A stretch of 64,000 nt of DNA from Nocardia jiangxiensis NBRC 101359 (GTDB lineage: Bacteria; Actinomycetota; Actinomycetes; Mycobacteriales; Mycobacteriaceae). Both the position numbers and the translations under genes were made by a program. This document shows positions 26,094-34,932 of the stretch, piece after piece. A model generated the notes under the pieces. The model searched no databases, had not been told where the DNA came from, and saw nothing but the letters and a program-made list of their open reading frames with translations. The DNA is taken from contig NZ_BAGB01000062.1 in the NCBI RefSeq assembly GCF_000308615.1, positions 1-64,000 of the forward strand, in the 5' to 3' direction. How positions within the stretch are numbered: the first letter of the stretch is position 1; each line of letters begins with the position of its first letter.

Positions 26094-26726
26094 TCAGGGG
26101 ATCCGGAAGCCGGGCACCACGTGATCGCGGGCGAAGCGGCGGACGGCGGCGTCGTCGTCCAGCGGGATGACCGTCTGCGGAGTCAACGCCATGGACAGCG
26201 CGGTGCGCGCGATCATCTCCGCCAGGGGCAGCGGATCGTACTGCGCCAGTTTGCCTTCCCGCTGCAGCCGTTCGATGAATTCGGCCAGGTAGTCGCGGCC
26301 GAGTTCGATGACCGGCGCCCCGCGCACGGTCAGATAGGGCAGCACCATCTCCGGTTCGGTGGTCAGCAGCCGATCCAGGAGCCGATTGCTGCGCAGTCCG
26401 TCCAGGAAGGCCACGAACAGCTCGACGATCTGCTCCTCGGCATCGGCCTCGGAGTCGATCTGCCGCTGCACGACCGTATCCACCTGGACGATGAACTCGC
26501 GCGCCTGCCGCAGGCCGACCGCCTGGATCAGATCGGATTTCCCGGCGAACCGCCGATACAGGGTGGCCAGCGAGAGTCCGCCGCGCCGCGCGACCTCCAC
26601 CATGCTGGTGCGCTTGATCCCGAAATCGAGGAAGGCCAGCAGCGCGGCGTCGAGTACCGTCGTCTGGTTGCGATCCTCGGGAGCCGCGTCACGCACGAGC
26701 GGCAGCAGTTTGGCCAGCTTGGTCAC
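26094..26726 (-). CDS. TetR-family regulator, divergent from the MpaB-like gene
   Basis: 210 residues from GTG 26726, which follows GAGAGGA at a good distance; a TTG at 26750 would add eight residues. The DNA-binding domain reads TTVLDAALLAFLDFGIKRTSMVEVARRGGLSLATLYRRFAGKSDLIQAV. The C-terminal part is all helical. Two palindromes lie in the intergenic space towards the MpaB-like oxygenase gene, so it is the likely repressor of that gene and of itself. Confidence 0.9.
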   Translation of the reverse strand: MTKLAKLLPLVRDAAPEDRNQTTVLDAALLAFLDFGIKRTSMVEVARRGGLSLATLYRRFAGKSDLIQAVGLRQAREFIVQVDTVVQRQIDSEADAEEQIVELFVAFLDGLRSNRLLDRLLTTEPEMVLPYLTVRGAPVIELGRDYLAEFIERLQREGKLAQYDPLPLAEMIARTALSMALTPQTVIPLDDDAAVRRFARDHVVPGFRIP

Positions 26727-26754
26727 GACCGTATCCTCTCTCTGCGCCAAGAGA

Positions 26755-26774
26755 CGATGACAAGAAAGTCATCG
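26755..26774. promoter_or_regulatory. Palindrome near the TetR gene start
   Basis: CGATGAC (26755-26761) and GTCATCG (26768-26774) are perfect arms six bases apart. The site lies just upstream of the TetR gene, within its promoter region. Confidence 0.6.
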
Positions 26775-26829
26775 CTCACATGCAACTCTACGACCGTAGC
26801 GTTTGACAGGTCCAGATCTCGGTGAGAAG

Positions 26830-26850
26830 GTGAGAAGGAAAGTTTCTCAC
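26830..26850. promoter_or_regulatory. Palindrome before the MpaB-like gene
   Basis: GTGAGAA (26830-26836) and TTCTCAC (26844-26850) are perfect arms seven bases apart, 49 bases before the oxygenase start. GTGAGAA also occurs just upstream at 26822-26828. This is a different sequence from the other palindrome in the same gap. Confidence 0.6.
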
Positions 26851-26899
26851 ACTTCTTCCGCCGGGTGGCGCGAAGAGAGATCGAGGAGTCGAGTCAACG

Positions 26900-27766
26900 A
26901 TGACCGCCGCTGCCCGGCAAAGGGCCGAGCCCGAGCCGACCCCGCCGGTGACACTTACCCCGGAAACGGTCCGTGAACACATCGATGGCATCGCCGCGTT
27001 CATCGGCGGAGCCGCCAACGTCGTCATGCAGCTGAGCCACCCGCCGGTCGGCTACGGCGTCGTGGAGAGCACCGTGGACAGCGGCAAGGCGTCGCTGCAC
27101 CCGGTCAAGCGGCTGCGCACCACGCTGACCTACCTCGCGGTCGCCTGGATGGGCACCGAGGAGGATTGCGCAGCGTACCGCGAGGCCGTCAACGGCTCGC
27201 ACCGCGCCGTGCACTCCGAGCCGGGCGCCGCGGTCAAGTACAACGCCTTCGACCCGAATCTGCAGCTGTGGGTGGCCGCCTGCCTGTACTGGGGCGTGGA
27301 CGACCTGTACACCCGCATGCGCGGCCCGATGGAACCCGCACTGGCCGACGAGTTCTACCGCTACAGCGCGCGGCTGGGCACCACCCTGCAGATGCGTCCG
27401 GAGATGTGGCCCGCCGATCGTGTTGCCTTCCAACAGTATTGGGAGGAGAACATCGCCAAGCGCATCATCGACGACACGGTGCGGGACTACTTCAACGAGA
27501 TGATCGACCTGAAGTGGCTCTCCCCCGTTCCCCGGCTGCTGTTCGCCCGCGTACACCGCTTCGGCGTGACAGCCCTGCTGCCGCAACACCTTCGCGATCA
27601 GATGGGCATGAGCTGGACCGCCAGGGACGAACGTCGCTTCACCCTGCTGCTGCGTTCGATCTCGGTGGTGTGGACCCGGATGCCCACGGTCATCCGCGCC
27701 GCGCCGCTCAACACCTGCCTGTCCTACATGCGACTACAGCGCCGATTCGGCCGTCCCCTGGTCTGA
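26900..27766 (+). CDS. MpaB/DUF2236-family oxygenase-like protein
   Basis: 288 residues. DUF2236 proteins are helical, heme-binding oxygenases related to MpaB and to latex-clearing enzyme (Lcp). Here I see QLSHPPVGYGVVEST, the His pair in GSHRAVHSEPG, YNAFDPNLQLWVAACLYWG, and a basic C-terminus. The heme ligand is likely one of the conserved His residues. A role in cleaving or oxidising a hydrophobic compound is inferred. It is divergent from the TetR regulator and followed by a clear hairpin. Confidence 0.85.
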   Translation: MTAAARQRAEPEPTPPVTLTPETVREHIDGIAAFIGGAANVVMQLSHPPVGYGVVESTVDSGKASLHPVKRLRTTLTYLAVAWMGTEEDCAAYREAVNGSHRAVHSEPGAAVKYNAFDPNLQLWVAACLYWGVDDLYTRMRGPMEPALADEFYRYSARLGTTLQMRPEMWPADRVAFQQYWEENIAKRIIDDTVRDYFNEMIDLKWLSPVPRLLFARVHRFGVTALLPQHLRDQMGMSWTARDERRFTLLLRSISVVWTRMPTVIRAAPLNTCLSYMRLQRRFGRPLV

Positions 27767-27790
27767 ACTGCCGAGCAGTCGCCCGGATAC

Positions 27791-27817
27791 TGTGCCGCAC
27801 GTTCCTCGTGCGGCACA
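27791..27817 (+). terminator. Hairpin terminator after the MpaB-like gene
   Basis: Eleven perfect base pairs (27791-27801 with 27807-27817) and a TTCCT loop begin 25 bases after the stop. No strong U-tract follows. Confidence 0.75.
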
Positions 27818-27891
27818 GGCATTTCCGTACCGGACGGACCAATCTCCGCATCCACCGAGCGAACTTCCGGCCCAGGCGGCAGGATGGTGCC

Positions 27892-29226
27892 ATGCGCGTT
27901 GTGATCCAGCTTCACCCCGCCACCGAACTTCTTGCCGCCGTTGCCGATCCCGGCACACAGGTCGCGGCGACCGATGTGGTCGGGGATCTGCCCGGTTTCG
28001 CCCTCGAGAACACCTACGATCCGATCCACATCCCCGGATTCACGCCGGGCGCCGCCGGCGGTGCGGAAACCTTCTCCGCCCATCCGGCCGACGGTTCGGT
28101 CGTGGTGCGCGGGGAGATTCCCGACGACGACCAGAGCGTCCTGTCGGCCCTGCACGGTTCGTCCACCGTCGCAGGGGTTTTCGCCGATCCCGTCATCGAG
28201 TCCGTGCTCACCTGCGGCGGCGATCCGGCCGTGGGCACCTGGCACGATGTCGAAACCCTGCTGCACTCCGGCGATCTCACCGCCGCCGGGCTGACCGGCA
28301 ACGGCGTCGCTCTGGCCATCGTGGACACCGGAATCAACGCAGACCGGGTCAACCAGGCGCGCGGCGGGACGTTCACCATCGACACCAAGCGCAGCTGGAA
28401 TCCCCAGGGCGTCACCGGAACCGCGGGCCAGTTCCCGGTGGACCACGGCAGCATGTGCGCCTTCGACGCGCTGATCGCCGCGCCGCAGGCCGCGTACCTC
28501 GACATTCCGGTCATGAAGAGCACCCGCCAGGGCGGCTCCACCATGGACGGGCTGCTCTCCGACGCCGTGGCCGCCTACGCCCATCTGCGCACCGTGCTGT
28601 CCGATCAGCCCGAAGCCACTCGCGCACTGGTGATCAGCAACAGCTGGGGCTCGTTCTCCCCGCAGTGGGACTTCCCGGTCGGCCAGCCCGGGAACTACTC
28701 CGACAACCCCAACCATCCGTTCAACGTGATCGTCCGATCGCTCGACGCCGCGGGCGCGGACATTCTGTTCGCCGCCGGAAACTGCGGTAAGGACTGCCCG
28801 GACCAGCGGTGCGGTTTCGCCGACCACCCGATCGGCGGGGCCAACTCCAGCCCGAACGTGCTGAGCATCGGCGGCGTCGACACCAAGGGACAGCGCGTCG
28901 GCTACTCCTCGCAGGGCCCCGGCCGCCTCAGCGACCGCAAACCCGACTTCTGCGCCTACACCCACTTCCTGGGCTCCACGGTCTTCGGCGCGAACGATCC
29001 CGACACCGGCACCTCCGCCGCCTGCCCGGTCGCCGCAGGTCTGGTCGCGGCCATCCGCACCACCCATTCGGCCACCGCCCTGCCCCCGGCCCAGCTGCGA
29101 GCCCTGTTGCAGCGCACCGCAACCCACCACGACAAGTCCGGTTTCGACTACGACTACGGTTACGGCACGCTCGATGCGTCGGCGATCCTGACCGAACTCC
29201 AGAAGACGAACGCCGCGCGCGCCTGA
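27892..29226 (+). CDS. Subtilisin-like S8 protease without export signal
   Basis: 444 residues from ATG 27892. The S8 triad is Asp145 (AIVDTGIN), His185 (PVDHGSMC) and Ser375 (GTSAACPVAAG); Asn297 in AAGNCGK stabilises the oxyanion. An N-terminal region of about 120 residues precedes the catalytic core. There is no hydrophobic signal peptide or transmembrane segment, which is unusual for a subtilase. The catalytic core has an unusual Cys-rich insertion, AAGNCGKDCPDQRCG. It may act on an intracellular target or be released by cell lysis. A strong terminator follows. Confidence 0.88.
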   Translation: MRVVIQLHPATELLAAVADPGTQVAATDVVGDLPGFALENTYDPIHIPGFTPGAAGGAETFSAHPADGSVVVRGEIPDDDQSVLSALHGSSTVAGVFADPVIESVLTCGGDPAVGTWHDVETLLHSGDLTAAGLTGNGVALAIVDTGINADRVNQARGGTFTIDTKRSWNPQGVTGTAGQFPVDHGSMCAFDALIAAPQAAYLDIPVMKSTRQGGSTMDGLLSDAVAAYAHLRTVLSDQPEATRALVISNSWGSFSPQWDFPVGQPGNYSDNPNHPFNVIVRSLDAAGADILFAAGNCGKDCPDQRCGFADHPIGGANSSPNVLSIGGVDTKGQRVGYSSQGPGRLSDRKPDFCAYTHFLGSTVFGANDPDTGTSAACPVAAGLVAAIRTTHSATALPPAQLRALLQRTATHHDKSGFDYDYGYGTLDASAILTELQKTNAARA

Positions 29227-29250
29227 TTCGGAAAGAAATCGTTCGGAGCA

Positions 29251-29282
29251 GGGCCCGAGTTCGATGAACTCGGGCCCTTCTT
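29251..29282 (+). terminator. Strong intrinsic terminator after the subtilase gene
   Basis: Twelve perfect base pairs (29251-29262 with 29266-29277), a GAT loop and TTCTTCC after the stem. It sits 24 bases after the protease stop. Confidence 0.9.
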
Positions 29283-29311
29283 CCCGGGCGGAAATCCAGT
29301 ACCGTGGACTC

Positions 29312-29554
29312 ATGCCGCTACTGACCGTCCGGCTGCCCGAGGGCGCGACCCTCGACGACGCTCTGCGGGAATTGCACCTGAGCCAGGCCGACGCCGACCT
29401 CGGCTACGGACTGATCTGCCTGGATCCCGACGAGGGGCTGTACACGTTGCGCGTCACCGACGGGGCCGCGCAGCGGATGAGCGAATCCGATACCGAGGCG
29501 ACGGTCTACGCGGATCCGCGCATCGAACCCGCGGGCCCGGATTCCCCTGCGTGA
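29312..29554 (+). CDS. Small acidic protein of unknown function
   Basis: 80 residues from ATG 29312. A longer start at 29264 would lie inside the preceding terminator and is rejected. TACCGT six bases before the ATG suggests leaderless transcription. The sequence (LTVRLPEGATLDDALRELHLSQADADLGYGLICLDPDEGLYTLRVTDGAAQRM) is acidic and has no transmembrane helix. The family is not recognised. It converges with dapC, 12 bases away. Confidence 0.7.
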   Translation: MPLLTVRLPEGATLDDALRELHLSQADADLGYGLICLDPDEGLYTLRVTDGAAQRMSESDTEATVYADPRIEPAGPDSPA

Positions 29555-29566
29555 CAGGGGATCCGA

Positions 29567-30676
29567 TCACTCCGCAGTAAGCCGTTCGGCCGCCGCGGCG
29601 ATCCGCTCGTCGGTCGCGGTCAGTGCGATGCGGACATGGTCCACACCGGTGGGGCCGTAGAAATCGCCCGGGGCGGCCAGGATGCCGCGTTCGGCCAGCC
29701 AGTCCAGCGTGACGCGTCCGTTCTCCTCGCGCGTGGACCACAGGTACAGGCCCGCCGCCGAATGATCGATCCGGAAACCCGCCTCCTGCAACGCCTTTCG
29801 CAGGATCTCCCGACGTGCGCGATACCGTTCGCGCTGCTGCGCCTCGTGCGTGTCATCGCTGAGCGCGGCGGTCATGGCCGACTGCACCGGGAACGGCATG
29901 ATCATTCCGGCGTGTTTGCGCACCTCGAGCAGTTCGCGCACCAGCGCCGGATCGCCGGTGACGAATCCGGCGCGATATCCGGCCAGATTCGAGGTCTTGG
30001 ACAGCGAATGAATCGCCAGCAGACCGGTGTGGTCGCCGTCGCAGACGCGCGGATCCAGAATCGAGACCGCGGACTCGTCCCAGGCCAGGCCCAGATAGCA
30101 CTCGTCGGAAGCCACGATCGCACCGCGTTGGCGGGCGAAGTCCACCACCTTGCGCAGATGGTCCACGCCCAGAACCTTGCCGGTCGGATTGGACGGCGAG
30201 TTCAGGTAGATCAACGCCGGGGATTCGGGGCCGAGCCGGGTCACGCCGTCGGCGCGCAGCACCCGCGTGCCCGCCAGCAGCGCACCCACCTCATAGGTCG
30301 GATACGCCACCTCGGGAATGACCACCAGATCGGACGCGCCCAGCCCCAGCAATCGCGGCAGCCCGGCGATCAGTTCCTTCGTGCCGATCGCGGGCAGCAC
30401 CGCGTCGGCCGCCACACCCGTGATGCCGAACCGCCGGACCAGCGCCTGCACCGCCGCGGCACGCAGTTCGGGCGTGCCGTGGGTGGCCGGATATCCGGGC
30501 ACCTCCGCGACCGCGGCCAGCGCCGAACGGATCAGGGGATCGACCGGATCGACCGGCGTACCCACCGACAGATCGACGATGCCGCCGGGATGCTCCGCCG
30601 CTCGCGCTTTCGCGGAAGCGATGGTGTCCCAAGGGAAATCAGGTAGCAGACTGCTGACGGAGCGACGCTGCGACAA
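29567..30676 (-). CDS. dapC: Succinyldiaminopimelate transaminase
   Basis: 369 residues. No ATG or GTG fits; TTG 30676, five bases after the ferredoxin stop, is taken as start. A fold-type I PLP enzyme: LPDFPWDTIASAKARA, NSPSNPTGKVLGVDHLRKVV, SDECYLGLAW and the PLP Lys in SLSKTSNLAGYRAGF. The sequence follows M. tuberculosis DapC (Rv1178) closely. It transaminates N-succinyl-2-amino-6-ketopimelate in diaminopimelate synthesis, acting between DapD and DapE. It is in one unit with fdxC, as in M. tuberculosis. Confidence 0.93.
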   Translation of the reverse strand: MSQRRSVSSLLPDFPWDTIASAKARAAEHPGGIVDLSVGTPVDPVDPLIRSALAAVAEVPGYPATHGTPELRAAAVQALVRRFGITGVAADAVLPAIGTKELIAGLPRLLGLGASDLVVIPEVAYPTYEVGALLAGTRVLRADGVTRLGPESPALIYLNSPSNPTGKVLGVDHLRKVVDFARQRGAIVASDECYLGLAWDESAVSILDPRVCDGDHTGLLAIHSLSKTSNLAGYRAGFVTGDPALVRELLEVRKHAGMIMPFPVQSAMTAALSDDTHEAQQRERYRARREILRKALQEAGFRIDHSAAGLYLWSTREENGRVTLDWLAERGILAAPGDFYGPTGVDHVRIALTATDERIAAAAERLTAE

Positions 30677-30681
30677 CGTCG

Positions 30682-31005
30682 TTACTCGCTCGCCATCGGC
30701 GGTAGCGCCGCGATGAACGGCGGGTCGAAGTCCACCTTGCCGACCTTCGTCGCACCGCCCGGGGAGCCCAGGTCGTCGAAGAAGTCGACATTGGCGTTCA
30801 CGTACCCGCTCCACTGATCCGGGGTGTCGTCCTCGTAGAAGATCGCTTCCACCGGGCACACCGGCTCACATGCACCACAGTCCACGCACTCGTCGGGATG
30901 GATGTACAGCATGCGACCACCCTCGTAGATGCAATCCACGGGGCATTCCTCGATGCACGCCTTGTCCTTCACGTCAACGCACGGTTCAGCGATGATGTAC
31001 GGCAC
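30682..31005 (-). CDS. fdxC: 7Fe ferredoxin FdxC
   Basis: 107 residues from GTG 31005, preceded by AGGAGAG; this is the length of M. tuberculosis FdxC. Two cluster motifs: CVDVKDKACIEECPVDCIYEG for the 3Fe-4S site and CVDCGACEPVCPVEAI for the 4Fe-4S site. A soluble electron carrier for cytosolic redox enzymes. dapC follows after five bases. A putative IdeR iron box lies upstream, so its expression may follow iron supply. Confidence 0.96.
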   Translation of the reverse strand: MPYIIAEPCVDVKDKACIEECPVDCIYEGGRMLYIHPDECVDCGACEPVCPVEAIFYEDDTPDQWSGYVNANVDFFDDLGSPGGATKVGKVDFDPPFIAALPPMASE

Positions 31006-31079
31006 TGCCGCTCTCCTAGTCTGTCCTTGCCTGCGGGATACTCCGCCCGCGCAACAGTATCCCGGCATTACACATTACT

Positions 31080-31098
31080 ACTGGTCAGCCTTGCCTAA
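31080..31098 (-). promoter_or_regulatory. Possible IdeR/DtxR iron box upstream of fdxC
   Basis: On the minus strand this reads TTAGGCAAGGCTGACCAGT. It agrees with the 19-base DtxR/IdeR consensus TTAGGTTAGGCTAACCTAA at 13 positions, including the central AGGCT. It lies about 75 bases before the fdxC start. The match is moderate and binding is inferred. Confidence 0.45.
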
Positions 31099-31282
31099 CT
31101 TCGGCCACCTACCGCACGCGGCGCCAGAGGACATCGTAGCCACCGCGCGAGGCTCATTCGACCGCTACCGGCGCCGCGCGGATCGTGTCCTGCGACTCGC
31201 CGAGGATGGTGTCCGAACACACATCGGACGGCCGATTCCGGCGGCGATCTCCGCCGGTTCGGCGGCGGTTTCCGGCCTTGTG

Positions 31283-32668
31283 TCAGAGCCGGGAGCCGGT
31301 CGCGAACGCTCCGGCCGCCGCGTGCTGTTCTCGCGACGATCCTCCCACGGAATCCCGGGACCCGTCCGCTCCCTGCCACGGGCTGCCCTGCGGATTCACC
31401 GACAACGCCAGGCCGGTCTCCGGATCGGCAAGGGCCGCAACATGTCCCGCCACGCGCGGATCGATCCACGGCTCTCCGGCCAGCACGTATCGCGGATGGG
31501 CGGTGAGCCGCTCGGTGAGCACATAGCCGCACTGCGCGGTGAGTTCGGCGAGAGTGTCCAGATTCGGCCAGGGCCGTTCGGGATTGACGTGGTCGGGCGT
31601 CAGCGGGGAGACCCCGCCCCAATCATCGATACCGGCGTCGACCAGCGCGCGGCACTCTTCCAGCGAGACCAGATTCGGCGGCGCCTGGATGCGCATCTGT
31701 GGCCCGAGCACCAGCCTGGTCACGGCGATGGCGGCACGGAACTCCTCGAGACCGGCGTCGGGGGTGTTGCGCATGGCGGTGCCCTGTTTGGCCAGGAAGT
31801 TCTGCACGATCACCTCCTGCACATGCCCGAACGTCCGCTGCAACCGGCCGATCGCCAGGATCGATTCGGCGCGCTCGGTGAGCGTCTCGCCGATGCCGAC
31901 CAGGATGCCCGTGGTGAACGGCACCGACAACCGGCCCGCATCGGTCAGCGCTTGCAGCCGGACCGCCGGATCCTTGTCCGGACTGCCGTAGTGGGCCTGA
32001 CCGCGTTCGGTGAACAGCCGCTCGGAGGTGGTCTCCAGCATCATGCCCATCGAGGGCGCGACGGGCTTGAGCCGCGAGAGCTCCGCCGAGCTCATCACGC
32101 CCGGATTCAGGTGCGGGAGCAGGCCGGTCTGCTCGAGCACCAGGATCGCCATCGCGCGCACGTAGTCCAGCGTGGAGGCATAACCGCGTTCGTCGAGCCA
32201 CGCCCGCGCCTCGGGCCAGCGCTCCTCGGGACGATCGCCGAGCGTGAAAAGCGCTTCCTTACAACCCATTTCGGCACCGTTACGGGCGATCTCGAGCACC
32301 TCGTCCGGCTCCAGATACATCCCCTTGCCCGCGGCGCGCAGCTTGCCCGGCACGGTGACGAACGTGCAGTAGTGGCACACGTCCCGGCACAGGTTGGTCA
32401 ACGGGATGAAGACCTTGCGCGAATAGGTGATCGGCAGACCCGACTCGCGGTCGCCGTACGTCGCACGGAGTCCCGCATCGCGCACCCGGGCCGCCGACGC
32501 GCACAGATCCGCCAGATCCGCGCCGCGGGCATGTAACAACACCACGGCCTCGTCGAGGTCGAGCGTCGCCCCGTCCCGCGCGCGCTGCAACGCCCGGCCC
32601 ATCGCCGATGACGTGGGTGCAGCAGCGGGGACGCCTGGTTCAGGTAGATCCGTCACGCCCTCGATCAT
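31283..32668 (-). CDS. cofG: CofG-like FO synthase half, stand-alone
   Basis: 461 residues from ATG 32668 (ATG 32716 and GTG 32656 are alternatives). A radical SAM protein with the cluster motif NLCRDVCHYCTF (Cys-x3-Cys-x2-Cys). TGILVGIGETLTERAESILAIG and NFLAKQGTAMRNTPDAG match the CofG half of FO synthase, which makes the 5-deazaflavin of F420 with CofH. In many actinobacteria both halves are one protein (FbiC, about 850 residues). Here the frame ends just past the usual linker (NPQGSPWQGADG) in an Ala/Gly-rich tail, and no CofH half follows. Either cofH is elsewhere or this copy is truncated. Confidence 0.85.
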   Translation of the reverse strand: MIEGVTDLPEPGVPAAAPTSSAMGRALQRARDGATLDLDEAVVLLHARGADLADLCASAARVRDAGLRATYGDRESGLPITYSRKVFIPLTNLCRDVCHYCTFVTVPGKLRAAGKGMYLEPDEVLEIARNGAEMGCKEALFTLGDRPEERWPEARAWLDERGYASTLDYVRAMAILVLEQTGLLPHLNPGVMSSAELSRLKPVAPSMGMMLETTSERLFTERGQAHYGSPDKDPAVRLQALTDAGRLSVPFTTGILVGIGETLTERAESILAIGRLQRTFGHVQEVIVQNFLAKQGTAMRNTPDAGLEEFRAAIAVTRLVLGPQMRIQAPPNLVSLEECRALVDAGIDDWGGVSPLTPDHVNPERPWPNLDTLAELTAQCGYVLTERLTAHPRYVLAGEPWIDPRVAGHVAALADPETGLALSVNPQGSPWQGADGSRDSVGGSSREQHAAAGAFATGSRL

Positions 32669-32812
32669 GCGCCAACCATCCGACCGTTCTCCCTTCGGTG
32701 CCTGTGGGTACCACAACCCGAGGCCCGCGCACCCTATTCCGACTGGACGCCACAGTAGTCACGCCGCCGCCCGATTTGATGCACTATGGGCGGTGTGGCA
32801 TACGGAGGGGCG

Positions 32813-33325
32813 ATGGGCCAGGAGAGAATTCCAGTCGAGCGAACCGTTCTCGCGGAACCGGCATGGCGGCCGAGCCCGCGCGCGAAAACCCTCTGGGCGA
32901 TACCGGCGGCGATCGGATGGGTGATCGTCGTTATCGCCGAGGTGGTGTGGATCCTCTCGGACTCCACCAACCGTGCCTGGCAGTCGACGGCCTTGGTGAT
33001 CACGCTGCTCGTGGCCGCGGCGCATGTGGCCGGGGTGCCGCTGTGGCGGTACGCGGTGCACCGCTGGGAGGTCACCGAGGAGGCGGTGTACACCCGCACC
33101 GGCTGGTTCACCCAGGAGAGCCGCGTCGCGCCGATCAGTCGTGTACAGACCGTCGACACGCACCGCGGGCCGCTCGAACGACTGCTCGGACTCGCGACGG
33201 TCACCGTCACCACAGCCTCCTCCGCGGGCGCGGTGCGGATTCCGGCACTGGATCTGGCGACCGCTGAACAGACCGTCGAGCGGCTGACCGAGGTGGCCGC
33301 GGCCCACCGCGGGGATGCGACATGA
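32813..33325 (+). CDS. PH-domain (YdbS-like) membrane protein
   Basis: 170 residues from ATG 32813, chosen for the GGAGGGG just before it. Two transmembrane helices near the N-terminus (IPAAIGWVIVVIAEVVWIL and TALVITLLVAAAHVAGVPLW) are followed by a bacterial PH domain (bPH_2): VTEEAVYTRTGWFTQESRVAPISRVQTVD. It overlaps the larger YdbT-like gene in ATGA, a common pair in actinobacteria and firmicutes. The precise role is unknown; a membrane-associated complex is likely. Confidence 0.85.
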   Translation: MGQERIPVERTVLAEPAWRPSPRAKTLWAIPAAIGWVIVVIAEVVWILSDSTNRAWQSTALVITLLVAAAHVAGVPLWRYAVHRWEVTEEAVYTRTGWFTQESRVAPISRVQTVDTHRGPLERLLGLATVTVTTASSAGAVRIPALDLATAEQTVERLTEVAAAHRGDAT

Positions 33326-34932
33326 CCGAGCCGGGGATCACCGCGGGCGCACCCGACGACGCGCCGACCGGGATGTCCGCCGAGCCGCCCTGGCGTCGTC
33401 TGGACGGCCGGATGCTGCTGCTGCATCCGGTGCGCGAGGTGGTGCGCTTCATCCCGGTGCTGATCGTGACCGTGATCGCGGGCAGCCGCAGCGACAATCC
33501 GATGTGGAGTCTGGCGGCGCTGGCGGTGATCGTCGGACTCGCGCTCACCCGCTGGTTCACCACCACCTACCGGATCGGCCCGGACACCGTGCAGTTGCGA
33601 CGCGGACTGCTGCAACGCAAGACGTTGACGGTGCCGCGCTCGCGAATCCGCTCGGTGGACGTGCACGCGGATCTGATGCACCGGCTGCTCGGGCTGGTGG
33701 TCCTGGCCATCGGCACCGGACAGCAGGCGGACAAACAGGAGCGCTTCCATCTGGACGGCGTGGATGCCCGGCAGGTTCCCGAACTTCGCGCTTTGCTACT
33801 GCACGATGTGGAATCACCTGCAGGGCAAGATGTTCCGCAGATCTCTCAGCCGGAATCGCAGCCGCACAAGGGAATCGAGATCGGCCACTGGCAACCGGCC
33901 TGGGTCCGATATGCGCCGCTGTCCCTGCGCGGGCTCGCGGTCATCGCACCGATCGTCGGCCTGGCCTTCAAATTCGGTATCGCCAACGTCCTGTTCAATG
34001 CCGACACCGTCAAGGAGATCGGCGCCCGAGGCGCGGTATTCCTCACGGTGGCGGTCGTGATCGTGCTGGCGGCACTGATCGTGGTGGTGACGCTGGGCGA
34101 CTGCCTGCGGTATCTGACCACGTATTTCGGCCTGCGCGTCATCGACGACGGCCGCACACTGCACATCAGCCACGGCCTGTTCACCACCCGCCAGACCACC
34201 CTGGATCTGGCCCGCCTGCGTGGCGCGACCCTCAAAGAGCCACTGCTGCTGCGTCTCGCGGGCGGCGCGGAACTCGACGCCATCATGACCGGCACCAGCT
34301 CCCGGCAGAAAATCCTCCCCCAGGCCCCGCGCACCGCCGTGGACCACACCCTCGCCCAACTGCTCACCAGCCGCCGGCAACATCGGCAACCGATCACCGT
34401 CGATGGCGGGATATCCGGTACCGCAACGGGATACCACGTTTCGAACGATGCGGCCGCACCTGTGCACGTCGCGCTGATCCCGCACGGCAAGCGCGCCAGA
34501 CGCCGCCGATTCACCCGGGCGTTGACGCCACTGCTACTGATCGTCGTGATGATGGCCGTGATCGACGTTGCGGGACCGGGGATTCCGCTGTGGGCGTGGA
34601 TCGTGCTGGCCGTCGTCGCGGTGATCGCGCTGGCGTTGGCGCAGGATCGCTACCGGGGGCTCGGACATGCGGTCATCCCCGGCGACGCCGCCGGGCCGAC
34701 CTGGCTGATCACCCGCAACGGATCCCTGGACCGCGACCGCGACTGTCTCGAGGCGCCCGGCATCATCGGCTGGACCGTCCGGCAGACCTTCTTCCAGCGC
34801 CGCGCCGGCCTGGCCACCCTCGTCGCCGCGACAGCCGCGGGCAAGAAGCGATACCGGGTCGTGGACGTTCCGCTGGAACAGGCGTGGTCGCTGATCGAAG
34901 CGGTGACTCCCGGGCGACTCGGCCAGCGCTGA
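33322..34932 (+). CDS. PH-domain (YdbT-like) membrane protein
   Basis: 536 residues. Several transmembrane segments separate repeated bPH_2 domains; two of the clearer ones read YRIGPDTVQLRRGLLQRKTLTVPRSRIRSVDVHADLM and FGLRVIDDGRTLHISHGLFTTRQTTLDLARLRGA, with a third in ITRNGSLDRDRDCLEAPGIIGW. It starts inside the stop of the YdbS-like gene, so the two are co-translated. Function is unknown; B. subtilis YdbST is a paired membrane system, so they probably form a complex. Confidence 0.85.
   Translation: MTEPGITAGAPDDAPTGMSAEPPWRRLDGRMLLLHPVREVVRFIPVLIVTVIAGSRSDNPMWSLAALAVIVGLALTRWFTTTYRIGPDTVQLRRGLLQRKTLTVPRSRIRSVDVHADLMHRLLGLVVLAIGTGQQADKQERFHLDGVDARQVPELRALLLHDVESPAGQDVPQISQPESQPHKGIEIGHWQPAWVRYAPLSLRGLAVIAPIVGLAFKFGIANVLFNADTVKEIGARGAVFLTVAVVIVLAALIVVVTLGDCLRYLTTYFGLRVIDDGRTLHISHGLFTTRQTTLDLARLRGATLKEPLLLRLAGGAELDAIMTGTSSRQKILPQAPRTAVDHTLAQLLTSRRQHRQPITVDGGISGTATGYHVSNDAAAPVHVALIPHGKRARRRRFTRALTPLLLIVVMMAVIDVAGPGIPLWAWIVLAVVAVIALALAQDRYRGLGHAVIPGDAAGPTWLITRNGSLDRDRDCLEAPGIIGWTVRQTFFQRRAGLATLVAATAAGKKRYRVVDVPLEQAWSLIEAVTPGRLGQR

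Noticed and set aside
31095..31622. Frame overlapping the end of cofG, considered as the missing CofH half
   Set aside because: It lacks the CofH radical SAM cysteine motif and is simply another frame of the cofG end.
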